Shown one piece after another: positions 12,436 to 24,038 of a stretch of DNA of 64,000 nt. Under the pieces are notes generated by a model that was not told the DNA's origin, searched no databases, and saw only the letters and a list, made by a program, of their open reading frames with translations. Within the stretch, counting starts at the first letter, position 1, and each line of letters opens with the position of its first letter. The DNA lies in assembly GCF_002878395.1 (NCBI RefSeq), contig NC_061114.1, positions 169,933,844 through 169,997,843 on the forward strand, written 5' to 3'. The DNA is from Capsicum annuum. Taxonomy: Eukaryota > Streptophyta > Magnoliopsida > Solanales > Solanaceae. A program made the translations under genes and the position numbers.

Positions 12436-12991
12436 TGATACAAGCCAAATGGGCGTCAATGCTTTTTATCACACAACTCGAGGCTGGCGCAAGGAGGACT
12501 AAGCCATGATCACCCTAAGCATTTAAGAATGTGCTTGGAGGACTTTTTTTGAGCTCCCATTAAACAATGTTGTAATTGGAAGATAGCTTGGAGTTGAGGA
12601 AAGCCATGGAACAATAAATAAAGAGAGCTCTTTGGGTTATTTCCAAAATAGCCACTTTTAGCCTATTTTTCTAATAGCTTATATGTGCCAAGGAAAATAC
12701 TATAAATAGGTACCTTAAATATTTCATTTCCTTAGTTTTTGGATGAATTATGAATGATTACTCCTTTGTAAGTGAGTGGAAATCTTGGATTAGCTTGTGG
12801 AAAGTTTGGATTAGCTTTTGTTATTATTTTATTTAGAAATGTTTGTTTCTTGGGAATCAGATTCCCTTGTGGTCTACGTAAGAGTTAGGTGCTCGTAGGT
12901 AATCAATAAGAGAGGTTTTGGGTTTTATGCATCCTTTGGTTTCCCTTTTGTTATCTTCTTATGTCTATCTATCTATCTTCTCTTCCTATCA
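12436..12991 (+). repeat. 5' LTR of element H
   Basis: The start matches the right copy (TGATACAAGCCAAATGGG). The end is placed at cttcctatca by comparison with the right copy and is uncertain by tens of bases. It includes a small TCTA microsatellite (about 12964-12978) that the other copy lacks. Confidence 0.55.
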
Positions 12992-14241
12992 TTTACTTTA
13001 TTTTCCTCTCAATTTCATATCTTAGTTTAGTTTTTATTTTTGCTTATTTTGTTACCGCATAATTTAGTAAAAGTTAATCTTGGGTCTATTCATCTAATAT
13101 TCACATTTTTTGATGTTAGGTCAATTTTTTCATTTTCATTTTTGTTTTCTTGTGTTTCCAGTGTTAGATTTGTGCTCTCTAACACTATAGTAGTCTAGAT
13201 TTCAAATTTGAGCCAAATCGGAGTCAAACTGAGTGAGCTGCCATTGCTAAGAGTTTGAACTTAAAGAAACATGAAGTGGGTTGAAAAATTTAGAATTTTT
13301 TTTGAATAATTTAGGAAAAATAAAGTTGGGAATGAGTTTAGAAGGTTAAGTAGTGCCTACGTTCAAAATTTCAACTCATTCCGAGCACCATAGAAAAGTT
13401 AGAAAGATTGATGTTCTTGAGAAAATTGCTATCTTCAAGTTGAATTTTTCAGATAATATGGGTGTTTTATCCATCAAGAAGAAATAAAAGGAGTCCAATA
13501 GTGGTTTTAAATTAAGCATCTCAAGAAATTTCAAGGATATTCCAAGAGAAGAGTACAAAATGGGGACCATTGGTGGGCATTTAAACCATTTCAAAGGGCA
13601 TTTTTTGCCTTGTACTAGCTGAATTTGGGGTCATCTGCCTTGGAGGTGACTTAGAAGTGCGCCAACCTGCTAAAATAGGTCAAAGGCACCTCAAACCAGT
13701 TGCACCTACATCCAGGAGGCCTTAGACATGTGCCTCACTTGCTAAAGCAGGCCCCCAAATGCAGATTAGTCCACTTCAACTCATAACAAGCTTCTAAATA
13801 CAATTAAAGCTTTCTGATTCCATTTGCTCAAGGTTTGATTCTTTAGTTTCATTTTCTTTATTCCTAAACTCATCATTGGTTCCTAAACTACTCATCAACT
13901 ATTCATATATCTACTAGGTTGATTGATTAGTTCTTGAGCTCTATTTCTTTCATCATCCAATTTCTTTCACGCCTTTCTCTTTTTAAATTCATTGTGATTT
14001 CTTAATTCAAGTTCTTAAGTAATTTTATTTTTTTGAGTCTTTGAAACAAGAATCCATTCTGACCTCAAGACACAATTAGTACCAAGAAAACTCATTGGAG
14101 TATAAACAATCTATTAATTCTTGTGACGCCAATTGAGAGACAAACCAAAGGTGTGAGCTTTGAGAGCATGTAAGGTTGATTTCCTAACCTTAAACTATTT
14201 GTTGTTTTTGGTTTTTCTTAGTATTTCTTTTATTATGTACC
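12992..14241 (+). other. Leader region of element H
   Basis: AT-rich and non-coding. A GC-richer patch (about 13610-13780, with gcacct and aggcac repeats) resembles the U3 patches of nearby LTRs. A hairpin with 6-bp arms and 8-base loop (AAGGTT-gatttcct-AACCTT, 14172-14191) follows gcatgt, about 50 bases before the first ATG of the frame. It matches the placement rule of the leader hairpins in the chromovirus LTRs. Confidence 0.45.
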
Positions 14242-14340
14242 ATGGATGACTCCTCCTCAAATGATATCTTAGCAGCCCTTGGAGCTCTCGACTGTAAGAT
14301 AGATAACAAGTATGGGAGGAGGGATAACATAATAGACCGT
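14242..14340 (+). pseudogene. Unknown protein of element H, N-terminal part
   Basis: Starts at ATG 14242 in a good context (accATGG) with MDDSSSNDILAALGALD and stays open for 33 codons until solo LTR G begins at 14341. If G and one copy of its 5-bp duplication are skipped, the same frame continues at 16439. The N-terminus is acidic and Ser-rich. I recognise no family. Position after a leader suggests a gag-like or accessory element protein, but that is inference. Confidence 0.5.
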
Positions 14341-16433
14341 TGTAATACCCTATATTAGACTTAGTCTAGTTCAGCTCCTAGTTCTTGCATAACAGGCCTA
14401 AAGCCTAAAAATTTAGCTAAGTGTTGAAGACTTAGCCTCATTTTGACGTCTTAACTTTGAGGATTTTTAAGTTGACCTTCTAGGCTTTGTGATGATGGTT
14501 TTTGAGTTGATTCATGTTTAGGGGTGTAAGGAGCATGTCTCGAGGGAGTTTTGGAATTTTTGGACAAGGTTTGGGTCATGTTTGGATTTTGATTCTAGTA
14601 GCTCAATGCAATTCCACTGCGTCGTGCCGGGTATAGCAATGTGCATGTCATTGTATCACGCTAAGCCCCCAAATGGCATTCCAGTTGTGACTTTAATCTC
14701 CAAAGGCACAATGAAGTCATTTACCATTACCCCAAGTCATAAAAACAAAAGATTAAATGATTGTTTAAGCACATTACACCCATTATTCATCAATTTTCTC
14801 TCCAAAAAACCCAACCTAATTCTAAAAATTCCAAAACTCCATTACATGCTCTTCAAAATAATCAAGAATTTAAGGTTTCTAATCCAATAAATTCAATAAA
14901 CAACCTTCAAGAACATCTCCAAGAGTTCAAAGTCAAGCTTCTATATCAAATTAAGCCTAATAAGGTATGTGGGGTTATGAATAGGGGTATCCTTTCACCC
15001 CTGTGCCTAAATTGCATGATTTTAAAATTTAATTCATTTGTTTTGAATTACGGTTCATACCCAAGTATGTATATTCTTGGAGAATGTGATTTCATGAGAT
15101 TTAAAGACTTTTTAATATCAAGAAGTGCTTATGTTTATGCTTTTAACTTACATGATTAATATTATGAATGAGATTGGACTATCTTGACTTATTATTGTTG
15201 AAGTATTTCAATAATCATATCTAGCATGAAGTTTTGTTATGAATGGGTTTTCAGCCCTAAGTTTAAGTATTGAAATTTCAAGATGGTTATGCTTGTAAGC
15301 ATTCTATGATTGGCTTATATTCAGATTTAAAGCAAGAATTGATCTTTGATCCCCAGCTAAGATATGAAATCCACAATTGTTATTTTGAACATAGCTTACA
15401 GTAAAGAAAAGCATAATTGGTTTTCATTATATACCTTTATGCTAGTTTTAAGGTAGATTTCCTACAACACGAGCAATAAGTAATAAGAGAGTAGTATTTA
15501 GCACCGAGTTGGGTATGCTTCTAATGTCACATGCCTCAGAAATACGAGCTAACATAGATTAAACTTATTCCCAATATGGATGAAGTTAGAGATATTGATC
15601 ACTCTAGATTAGGTCCTATTCCGATGGCAAGGGTAGGATGACTTTCCCTAACATGAGCTCTTCCTTACAAGGGTAAGACATTAGACTCCATGGTAGCTCA
15701 CATGGTTTATGTCGGTTAGAAGAACCTCCTTAAGACAAAATAAAATAAAAGCTTTTACATCTAAGTGTTATGGCTCACAAGATTTATACAGTATGCTTTA
15801 TTTTTCATGATTTATGATTTTTAGCTTTCAGTTATTCAAGCTTAAGGTGAGTCATTTACACTTGGCATGCATCAGTTAAAAGATTTTATGAATATTGAGT
15901 TGCTATTTTACTTATGCATTCACCCCTACATACTCAGTACATTCCAGAAGTACTGATCCACATATATGTCTATGTGTTACATTATCTTATATTGTAGGTC
16001 CTAGCGCTCAGTTCCAGCAACATGATTGATTTTGAGTATCTCCACCTACATCCCAACTTTGGTGAGTCCTCATAGTTCGAGGACCCATTTTTATTAGACT
16101 GATATTGATGAGGTGTTTTAGTTATTTGGTTTTAGTTTAGTTTGACTCAGCTGGGCTTGTCCTAATGGCTTTCTAGTTAGAAGTAGAGGCTTGTCCATCT
16201 GTTTTCTATTTTGGAGTTAAGCTGTTGGTTTTAAGATTTCAAATTGTAAGATTTTTAGTAAGATATTAATTCACTTTTAATTAAGGAATTAAATTCAGTT
16301 ATTCTAAGATTTCATATGTCAGGTTTATCCTTATTATAAGTTCCAAAGTTGTTAGAATGCTTAAAGGGTTAACTTGGGACTACTTGTAGTCTTGAGTACC
16401 GTGTGACGTCTAGTGTACTTCCGGGGCATTACA
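14341..16433 (+). repeat. Solo LTR G, plus strand, inserted in the H reading frame
   Basis: 2093 bp with ends TGTAATACCC and GGGGCATTACA. The flanking 5-mers are accgt (14336-14340) and atcat (16434-16438), which differ only by a C/T and a G/A transition. No internal region or second LTR is present, so it is best explained by recombination between two LTRs. Internal landmarks: aaggtatgtgggg at 14962-14974, hairpin 14983-15002, CAGTAC..GTACTG dyad at 15937-15957, ggtgagt and hairpin at 16071-16094, gctgggcttgtcc near 16150. Frames at 14582-14890 and 14761-15159 are chance openings in LTR leader sequence. Confidence 0.8.
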
Positions 16434-16438
16434 ATCAT

Positions 16439-18087
16439 CTAAAATATCATAACTCTAACCTTAAAGCTATCTTGAGTGGACGTGCTCCACGTTAACTTCA
16501 AGCTAACCAAGCGAACTCTTGTACTCTAGTAAATGTGAAATATCATTATAAGGCTAGAAGCCAACTAAGTATGAATGATTGCTTATCTTTAGGAGATCTT
16601 AATGTCTCTTTACTTTTTGAAGATAATGTACAACTTGTAAGCATGGATACACTAGTTGATCCTAATGATAACAAAATTAACTCTTCTAGTAAGATCAATT
16701 TGTGTCCACCTAGTGTTGAAGCAAATGTGATGAATAATGGTACATTGTCTTATGAAATTTGTATTGATCAGCTTGTATACGAAACTATCCCACCACTTTA
16801 GGATATTTGTGATATGATTAATGAACCTCAAGTGAGTGATGATATTGAAAATGTTGGTCAAGTAAATTGGAGTGACCCTTTGAGTATGACTTTTAGTGAG
16901 CCTCCTATTGTTTGTTTGGCTCATAGAGATAACCATATGTTTGAACCATCTTTGATACTTGATAGTCTTCTTTTGGAGAGTGAACTTGCCTGTTCTAAAT
17001 TCTCTTCATGGATATATCCTTCTCTCTTTAAGAATAATATCTTGTTTGAAGATGATGAAATCACTCATTGTAGATTACATAGTGATATGGATAGCATTGA
17101 TGATGTAGATCATCTTGAGGGTTATGTATCATATGACAACTCACTATGGTGTGACAATATTCCTCCTAAAGATCGAAATGTTTTCTTTTAAGATGAGAGT
17201 ACTCTTACGGGAAAGAAGATGTGAAGTTTTGGAAAAAAATGATCAATTGGGTGATGATAACATTGATTTTACTTGTGTTAGAGAAATTCAATTAGTGATT
17301 GTTCCTATGAAAATTATTATGGTTGAGATCCTTGATACGAAACCCCACCCTTATTTGATAATTATAAGGATGAATTTCTTGATTCTTGTGATGACTTGAG
17401 TAACAAATCCTTTGATGTTAGCGGTAGTTTGTGTCTGCTTGAGGACTCACCCCTTGAAAGAAAGGTGTTACTTGTTTGGAAATTTTTCCTTCTTCTTTGC
17501 ATGAATCTATTGGTGAGAATACATATGGTGATGATCATAAATTTGATAATGAGTATATACACAAGAACACCTTAGTTGAAGTTAACTTGTGTGATACCTT
17601 TCTCTGCCCTCTCTTCGCTTATAAAATTGCCAATGGTAATATAAGGAGTAAACAAAATAGTGAAAATGGTACATTTAGGGAAAGTGAGTATTGCCATGAC
17701 CCATGTTCTTGGCTAATTCTTCCATTTGACCCCGGTGACCTTATGGGATATGGTGATTTTCATACACCTAACTTGATGCTTGGTCTAGATGACAAACAAA
17801 GTTTGAATAATGATGTTGGGACCCTTCCCTATGATAGAATGTCTTTCTTAAGGATTTACATTCAACTCGATAGTCCCAAGTTGTGCATAGGAGGCATCTC
17901 CAACAAAGATAAATGGTATAGAAGGGTTATGTTCTTGTTGAGACATGGAACCCATGTGAGTCTTCATGAGTGGTTGATTGATTACCATGGTCCCTCTAGC
18001 CATCCCCATTGTCCAAATCTCTTGAATGGACAAGTAGCTTCTATATTATGGGGTTACTCATCCTCGATTGGTCATTTTTATGCTTAG
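16439..18087 (+). pseudogene. Unknown protein of element H, main part, decayed
   Basis: Continues the frame begun at 14242. In that frame it reads through to 17189 with stops at 16493 (TAA), 16799 (TAG) and 17189 (TAA). It then shifts frame near 17200 and again near 17390, and stays open to a TAG at 18085-18087. Together about 550 codons are recoverable. The central part is rich in Asp, Glu, Ser and Asn. The last 200 residues (frame 17476-18087) are more ordered-looking, with Trp, His and Pro and a stretch HGPSSHPHCPN near the end. No protease, RT, integrase, zinc knuckle or transposase motif is visible. It may be an element-specific accessory or gag-like protein. Confidence 0.5.
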
Positions 18088-18225
18088 TTATATCTTAAGT
18101 GTGTGCTACTATGGCATGATGTTTTGATTGATTGTGCTAACTCTAACCCTTAAGCCATGAGGATATTGTGTTTGTTTATTCTTCCTTATGTTTTGCAAGG
18201 TTTGAATTTGAGGTTGAATCCTTTT

Positions 18226-18239
18226 GAAGAAGGGGAGGA
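18226..18239 (+). other. Polypurine tract of element H
   Basis: Fourteen purines ending exactly where the second TGATACAAGCC repeat starts. This fixes the plus-strand orientation of H. Confidence 0.6.
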
Positions 18240-18757
18240 TGATACAAGCCAAATGGGCATCAACGCTTTTGATCACACAAATCGAGGCTGACACAAGGAG
18301 GTCTAAGCCATGATCACCCTAAGGATTCAAGAATGTTGTTGGAGGACCTTTTTTGAGATCCCAATTAAGTAATTTCATAGTTGGAAGATAGTTTGAAGCC
18401 GAGGAAAGCCATGGCACAAGGAATAAAGAGAGCTCTTGTTGGTTATTTCCAAAATAGCCATATTTGGGCTATTTTTGCAATAGGTTATTCGTGCAAAGGA
18501 AAATATGATATATAGGTTCCTTAGACATTTCATTTCCTTAGTTTTTGGATGAATTATAAATAATTACTCCTTTGTGAGTGAGCAACAAGCTTATATTATC
18601 TTTTTTGATCTTTCATTTAGAAATATTTGTTTATCGAGAATCAGATTCCCTTGTGCTCTACGTAAGAGCAAGGTGCTCGTAGGTAATCAATAACGGAGGT
18701 CTTTGATTTTGATACACCCTTTGGTTTCCATTTTGTTATCTTCTTGTTCCTATTCCA
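18240..18757 (+). repeat. 3' LTR of element H
   Basis: Collinear with the left copy (tgatacaagccaaat, cgtaagagcaaggtgctcgtaggt, tttggtttccattttgttatc), with small indels. The similarity is lost just after ttgttcc, so the end is set at tattcca. The sequence beyond belongs to a different LTR. Confidence 0.55.
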
Positions 18758-19494
18758 ATAAAAAATTATCCAATTTGGGGAAACCCATGTCCCCATTCCA
18801 ACCATATGAATAATGCACCAATTTAGTCCCCAAAACATTAATTTAAAGCATGAATAATCAATTCAAAACATGGAACAAGTAATTTAGTTAGTAAAAGCCA
18901 AAACCCCTCAACCTAATTTCAAAACCCATAATTTAAATCACATTAAAATCCATTCAATTTATGCTACAACGTAAAATCAAAGGTTAGGGAAGTGAAACAT
19001 ATCCCTGGAATACAGAAGAAATTGAAGTGAATTTGAAATTTGGAGCCCAAATGATGAATGCATTATGTAGCACTTAAGATTTCTTAGTTTAGGTGTTAGA
19101 GAAGAGAATAAGTGTGTTTTATCCTTTTAACTGAAGGGGAAAAGGTCAATTTTATATTTATAAGTTGTGTAAAGGGTAAAAAGACTAAAATCCCCTCACC
19201 CCTAAGTGAAAAAACAAACCTGGACAAAATTCACACCTTAGAGTGCCACGGCCTTGTCGAAGAGGTTAACCTCCGTGCCACGCCAATATCTCAGAGTCTA
19301 ACCTGTATGGCACGGTGATATCGTAGAGGTGCACATCCTTGGAGTTCTAAACTAGCATCGAACCCTTTCCAAAAATTCTGTAACTTTCCCAAATTACCCT
19401 TTTAACATCCCTAAACCAAATTCAAGCGACAAATCGATTTTACGAACACGGAAGGGTCAAAAATAAAAAGATAAAAAGTTTAAGCGTCTTATAG
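18758..19494 (-). repeat. LTR fragment N, minus strand
   Basis: Non-coding and AT-rich with a GC-richer patch at 19240-19330 holding the perfect palindrome GAGGTTAACCTC (19262-19273) and repeated tgccacg words. This is the signature of a U3 region in the LTRs of this window. The right limit is placed where coding sequence of element K starts; the terminus (gtcttata) is only weakly LTR-like. The left part is missing where H begins. Confidence 0.4.
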
Positions 19495-20830
19495 CAGAGG
19501 TGAGTCGTGTCTTTAACTCCTAAAAACTCTTCTCTCAAGCATCAAACTATTGGAATTTGATTTTCTTTCTAGTCATTCTTGACCTGAGAGAAGAAATAGA
19601 GGAAAATCCTTCAAAAGACCATATGTAGTAACCGACTAAACCTAAGAGACTCCTGATATCTGATAGAGAGATAGGTCTTGGTGAGTTTCTCACTGCTTTG
19701 GTCTTCTGTGGATCAACTTGAATGCCTTCACTAGAAATGATGAGCTAGTAAAGCTACTGATTTTAACTTGAATTCATATTTGCTTAACTTAGAAAATAGC
19801 CAGTGATCTTTGTGAGTCTGCAAGACAATCCTCAAATGGTTTGCATGTTCATCCTTACTTCGTGAATAACTGAGGATGTTATCTATGAATACTATAATGA
19901 ACATATCCAAGTACTGCTTGAACACTCTATCATCAATTGCATAAAAGCTGCTGGAGCATTCGTCAGTACAAAAGACATAGCAACTAATTTCAAGTGACCA
20001 TATTGGGTTCTTAGGTTTTCTTTGGAATGTCATATTCTCTATCTCTGAGTTGATGATAGCTGGATAAGAGGTATTTCATAGAGAAACAGTTGGAATCCTG
20101 AAGTTGGTCAAAAAAGACGTTAATCCTAGGAATAGGATACTTATTCTTGACTATGACCTTGTTCAACTGGCGATAGTCGATGATTATTTTGAGAGAACCA
20201 TATTTCTTTCGTACGAAAAAACTGCATACCACATGGAGAGATACTAGGCCTGATAAAACCTTGTCTAGGAGATCTTTCAATTGTTCCTTTAGTTTCTTAA
20301 GCCTAGCTAGATCCATTCTATAGGGTTGAATTGAAATAGGTTAGGTGTTTAGAAAGAGATCTATTCTGAAGTCAATTTCCCGCTCGGGAGAAACTTCGAG
20401 CAGATCTTTAGGAAACACTTCTAGAAATTCATTTACCAGTGGAGCTGAATCAATACTTGAGGTTTTTGACCTTAACTCCTTGACATGAACAAGATGATAG
20501 ATGCATTTTTTGGAAATCATTTTCTTTTCCTTAAGGAAAGAGACAATTCGACCTATAGGCACTGAGGTACTACCTTCTACTCTAAGACTAGCTCATTTGG
20601 AAATTGAAACTAGACTACTCTGTTTCTACAATCAACTAAGGCATAGCATGAGTGGATACAATCAATTCCAAGAATAACACTTAAATCTGTTATGTCTAAC
20701 TCTAAAAGGACGACTAAGGTGACTTTCTCGAATACTATGACTATACAATTTTCATCAATCACAACATTTGGGCCTATATTTACTATACCCACTTTATGGA
20801 TCTCTCCAATAAAAACCAATAACTTTACTA
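19495..20830 (-). pseudogene. Protease-RT fragment of a chromovirus (K)
   Basis: Minus-strand pieces, in coding order. Protease C-terminal segment at 20610-20819, with a DLSVILGIDCIHSCYALVDCR-type pattern. RT entry at 20341-20562. RT palm at 20011-20316, with KKYGSLKIIIDYRQLNK. RT fingers/palm at 19731-20033. The catalytic box reads FIDN (19878-19889) instead of FIDD, so the second Asp is lost, and SKCEF has become SKYEF. RNase H and integrase are missing on the left, where LTR N abuts. It would have copied element RNA in the cytoplasmic particle. Wording is close to element D. Confidence 0.75.
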
Positions 20831-22034
20831 ACTCTCACAAAGATTTTCATCACATATCCACTTCCTAATTATTTCACATAACGTAAGCTCATCCCCCTCC
20901 TCCCTCTTCATCTATAACCTTAGCATAAGGTAGTCACCCCAAAATTTAAGACAATACGAAACATCCGCTCTTATCTAAGACATTGCTACAATTCCATAAT
21001 CTCTAACATACTAACATAAGGAGGTACAATGAGGGACTAGAGCATACGAATCAAGAATAGAAGTAACACTGTTCAGTTATAACCTATAATCATTGATCTA
21101 CTTAAGATGGGGCATGAGAGAAAGTGATTCATATATCAAATGTCTAGATCATTGATAGAGAGTTTTTTGGATGTAAACATACAAAACATGAGTTCTTAGG
21201 ACTGGGCACAGTGAGAAACATTTGAGCATATATCATGAGCCATATAACATAAAGGTAGAATTCATGTAGTCAATGGCTGAGACAAGGATTGCCACCTGAA
21301 GCGATTCCTCCTTATTTAAAGAACTAAAATTGGCCATGAGTTTCCAAAAAATTTATCACTCTAGCTAATCTTGACATCAAATAAATTGGTAATATGTAAA
21401 AAGCATAGTTCCTTAGAACTACGCATGATATGGGACATGGATCTGTGGGTCATGAGAATCATAACGTAGAACTTGAATACTTGGAATATTAGATTATTGA
21501 GGGACATTATTGCTTCTAGTTTGGAGGTTGGAACATGGACATAAGTGTACAGAGAACTCGAAATTTAGGCATAGGCATGATTTGAATACATAAAACATTG
21601 GTAGAATGTCCTTTTAAATTGAAGTAAGAGGAGTTTATAGAATAGAAATTGATTTACCATGACTCTTCCCTAAAACTTATCACCATGACAAAATTTGGGG
21701 ACTACCTTAATTCATCATCTCCACCTTAGATAAAAGTCACAATCCTAGATTTCAGGACATATCCTCTCATAAAATCTATGGATATAAATCTCAATACAAA
21801 AAAAGGTATCACCATACACATAAATGAGAAACTCTCCCCGATAAACTATACTCTGAAGCCATTGCTTTCTGGGAATGCTACTTTTATCTTTCGCAAGTCT
21901 CTATAGCCATCACCCTAAAACTCACACTCTTATGAGCATACACATCCAACCTCCTTATCATATAAAAATCTATTGTCCACTACTTAACATACTCGCATTG
22001 AACCTCTAATCTTATAACTCACAACTTAACAAAA
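20831..22034 (-). other. Non-coding retroelement sequence next to K
   Basis: About 1.2 kb where gag of K would be expected, but no Gag domain or zinc knuckle can be read on either strand. The style (long AT-rich runs with atgagcat, cttaccaca and ctcaaac words) resembles the non-coding core of element A. No gene seen. Confidence 0.35.
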
Positions 22035-22289
22035 TGTACCACCCCACTTTTTTGGGCTAAAGTTGAATCGTCCTACCGATATATATAGAATCAAATCCAC
22101 TGGTTTATAGTTGGAAATATGTGTGAATGAAAATGCTTTAGTGTGATAACATATTTGAAGATTAGTGTACGTTATAAAAGTCTTCTAGCTCAAAGTTAAG
22201 TTGAGCACTTTCTTACCGAATGAATTTTAGTCGATGATTTTTCTTGGGTCAACTTTGAGTGAACATTACTCCTAGAATATGAGGTGTTA
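22035..22289 (+). repeat. 5' start of an A-family LTR (L0), plus strand
   Basis: Begins TGTACCACCCCACTTTTTTGGGCTA, which follows the sense start of the A LTR. It runs about 255 bp into U3 and is then replaced by the start of another LTR at 22290. Its remainder would lie beyond the stacked insertions, outside the window. Confidence 0.5.
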
Positions 22290-22953
22290 TGTGACCCGTA
22301 AAATTTAAAATTAAATCCCTTTTAGTCGTCTTTCTAACTCCACCAACTGTTCTTCAATTTGAGTTTGGAGTCAAAAGTTATAAGTGTTTGAATTAGACCT
22401 TGTCCAGGGTCCACGTTGGGCCCATGCCACGAATGAATCCCCAAATGCCACTGGAATGGGTTGGCTTTGGCTATGTGCCACAAACCATGAGGTTTCCTTA
22501 GGCAATGCACTGCCAAGCCTTTTTCGAGCATAAAAAATGCTATGTTTTAAGTTATTTTAAGGGTAGTAAGGTCTTTTACCATCCTATAACCCTTCCTAAT
22601 CATATATGGACAAAATTTAGGTCCTTTAAACACGTTATTTCACTTCTCAAATCCCCAAATCATCTTCCCTTCAACAATAGAGGAGAAACCACCTCAGGTT
22701 TGAAGATTTTAGTCTCCAAGGGTCAATTCTCTACGTTCTCTTTGATTTTTCTCTGTTAAAAGGTATGTGGGACTATCCTAAATCTCAAGGGAATAAGTTT
22801 ACCATTTAAATAAGTTCTAAAGGTGCATGATTATGTTTATGTAATGGGTTTTTGAATTGTTGAAGAGTGTAGATTGTAAACCTTGTTTTATGATGAAATC
22901 TTGTATAAACTATGAGAGTTTTTCCCAAAAATTAAATCATTTTCTTTGGTACA
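22290..22953 (+). repeat. 5' part of LTR L, plus strand
   Basis: Starts TGTGACCCGTAAAATT. It holds a U3 patch with gcccatgccac and ccactggaatggg (22420-22465), then a leader, then the conserved aaggtatgtggg at 22759-22770, and breaks at 22953 where element C begins. The 22505-22759 frame is a chance opening in the leader. Confidence 0.55.
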
Positions 22954-24038
22954 TGATGCATCCCGAAATCAGGCCATGTCATATGGGCACCTCAAGCACA
23001 CATGTACTGGAGGTCGCCCCATAACCCAACCTAATCACATATTAAGATAGGGGATATATTAAGAGTCATAACTTAAAGAAATCTAAACCCTTCATAAGAT
23101 TCAACAAACTAGACAAATATGCCCAATTCAACAGTCATCCACAACACCTCTATACAAACCGAAGTTTAGAAAAGTATATATCGGGGCAAACCCCCCGACG
23201 ATACCCAAAACAAGTCAAAATATACTAAGTCTAGAGAAAGGAGACCAAGGATGAATGTCTTCCAAATTAAGGAAGCTCACCACCCCAAAGTCGATGCACG
23301 AACTGCTTCGATCTACTAATCACTACACAGGAACAGAAGAAAATGCTCCAGCCCCTATGTTGCATAGAGACATAGCGTCAGGAGATGGTCAACAGTTAGA
23401 ATGCTAGCATGTAACTCAAGGATAAGGATAAAATAACATCTTTATTTAATAGCAAGTCGATATATCATATTCGGTCATATTCATAACCTTATCCATACAA
23501 AGAGGTATAACACATGCCAACATTAGATGAAGGGTTAATGATGATTTCAATATTCATTCAATAGTCAAGAAATAGAGGACTTCGACCCTCCACACTTATA
23601 GATTCGACAATTCCCATTAAGCATAGGACTTTAACCACATTCACATACCATTAGGCTAAGACTATAACCATGCACACATATTCATTTGTCAAGGACTTTA
23701 ACGACATACACATTCATTCCACAAGGGAATCCACCCATACACTTATTCATTTAAGCAAGGGACTATAACCACATGCCCACACATTAGGCGAGGTACGTTT
23801 AACTAAAGAGATCTATTTAAGAAAGGGACTTTAACCTCAAGTTATTTCATAAGCCAAGGGACTCCAACCACGAGCCATCTCATAAGGCAAGGGACTCCAA
23901 CCTCAAGCCATCACAACCATCACTAGTTGGCATTGGGACTTTGACCTATTTGCCTATACATTAACATTCATCTCATACAACACTTAATAAATTTAACCAT
24001 TTAGTCAATTCAATACTACTCATGACTACATGGTCCTT
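22954..24038 (-). repeat. 3' LTR of C, left part
   Basis: Starts TGATGCATCCCGAAATC, the counterpart of the TGTAACACCCCG termini. It holds a run of small direct repeats on the theme gggacttt(a)ac(c)c..ca (about 23590-23945), also met in the right part near 33180-33500 outside the LTR. Interrupted by element B at tcctt (24034-24038). Confidence 0.6.

Larger units (their letters stand above)
12436..18757 (+). mobile_element. Short-LTR non-autonomous element H, carrying solo LTR G
   Basis: Two direct copies of a roughly 0.5-kb repeat (12436-12991 and 18240-18757) start TGATACAAGCC and run together to the phrase ttttgttatcttctt. A purine run (gaagaaggggagga, 18226-18239) ends right at the second copy, as a PPT should for a plus-strand element. 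The interior has a long leader and one decayed reading frame with no RT, integrase or protease. Solo LTR G split that frame. I find no target duplication and no clear primer-binding site, so the ends and the class are provisional. It may be a LARD-type derivative. Confidence 0.6.

Noticed and set aside
14582..15159. Two overlapping plus-strand frames of 102 and 132 codons
   Set aside because: They lie within solo LTR G, are rich in Lys/Asn/Ile from AT bias, and correspond to leader sequence in other LTRs.
17848..18033. Minus-strand frame opposite the H protein
   Set aside because: Shadow of the better supported plus frame.
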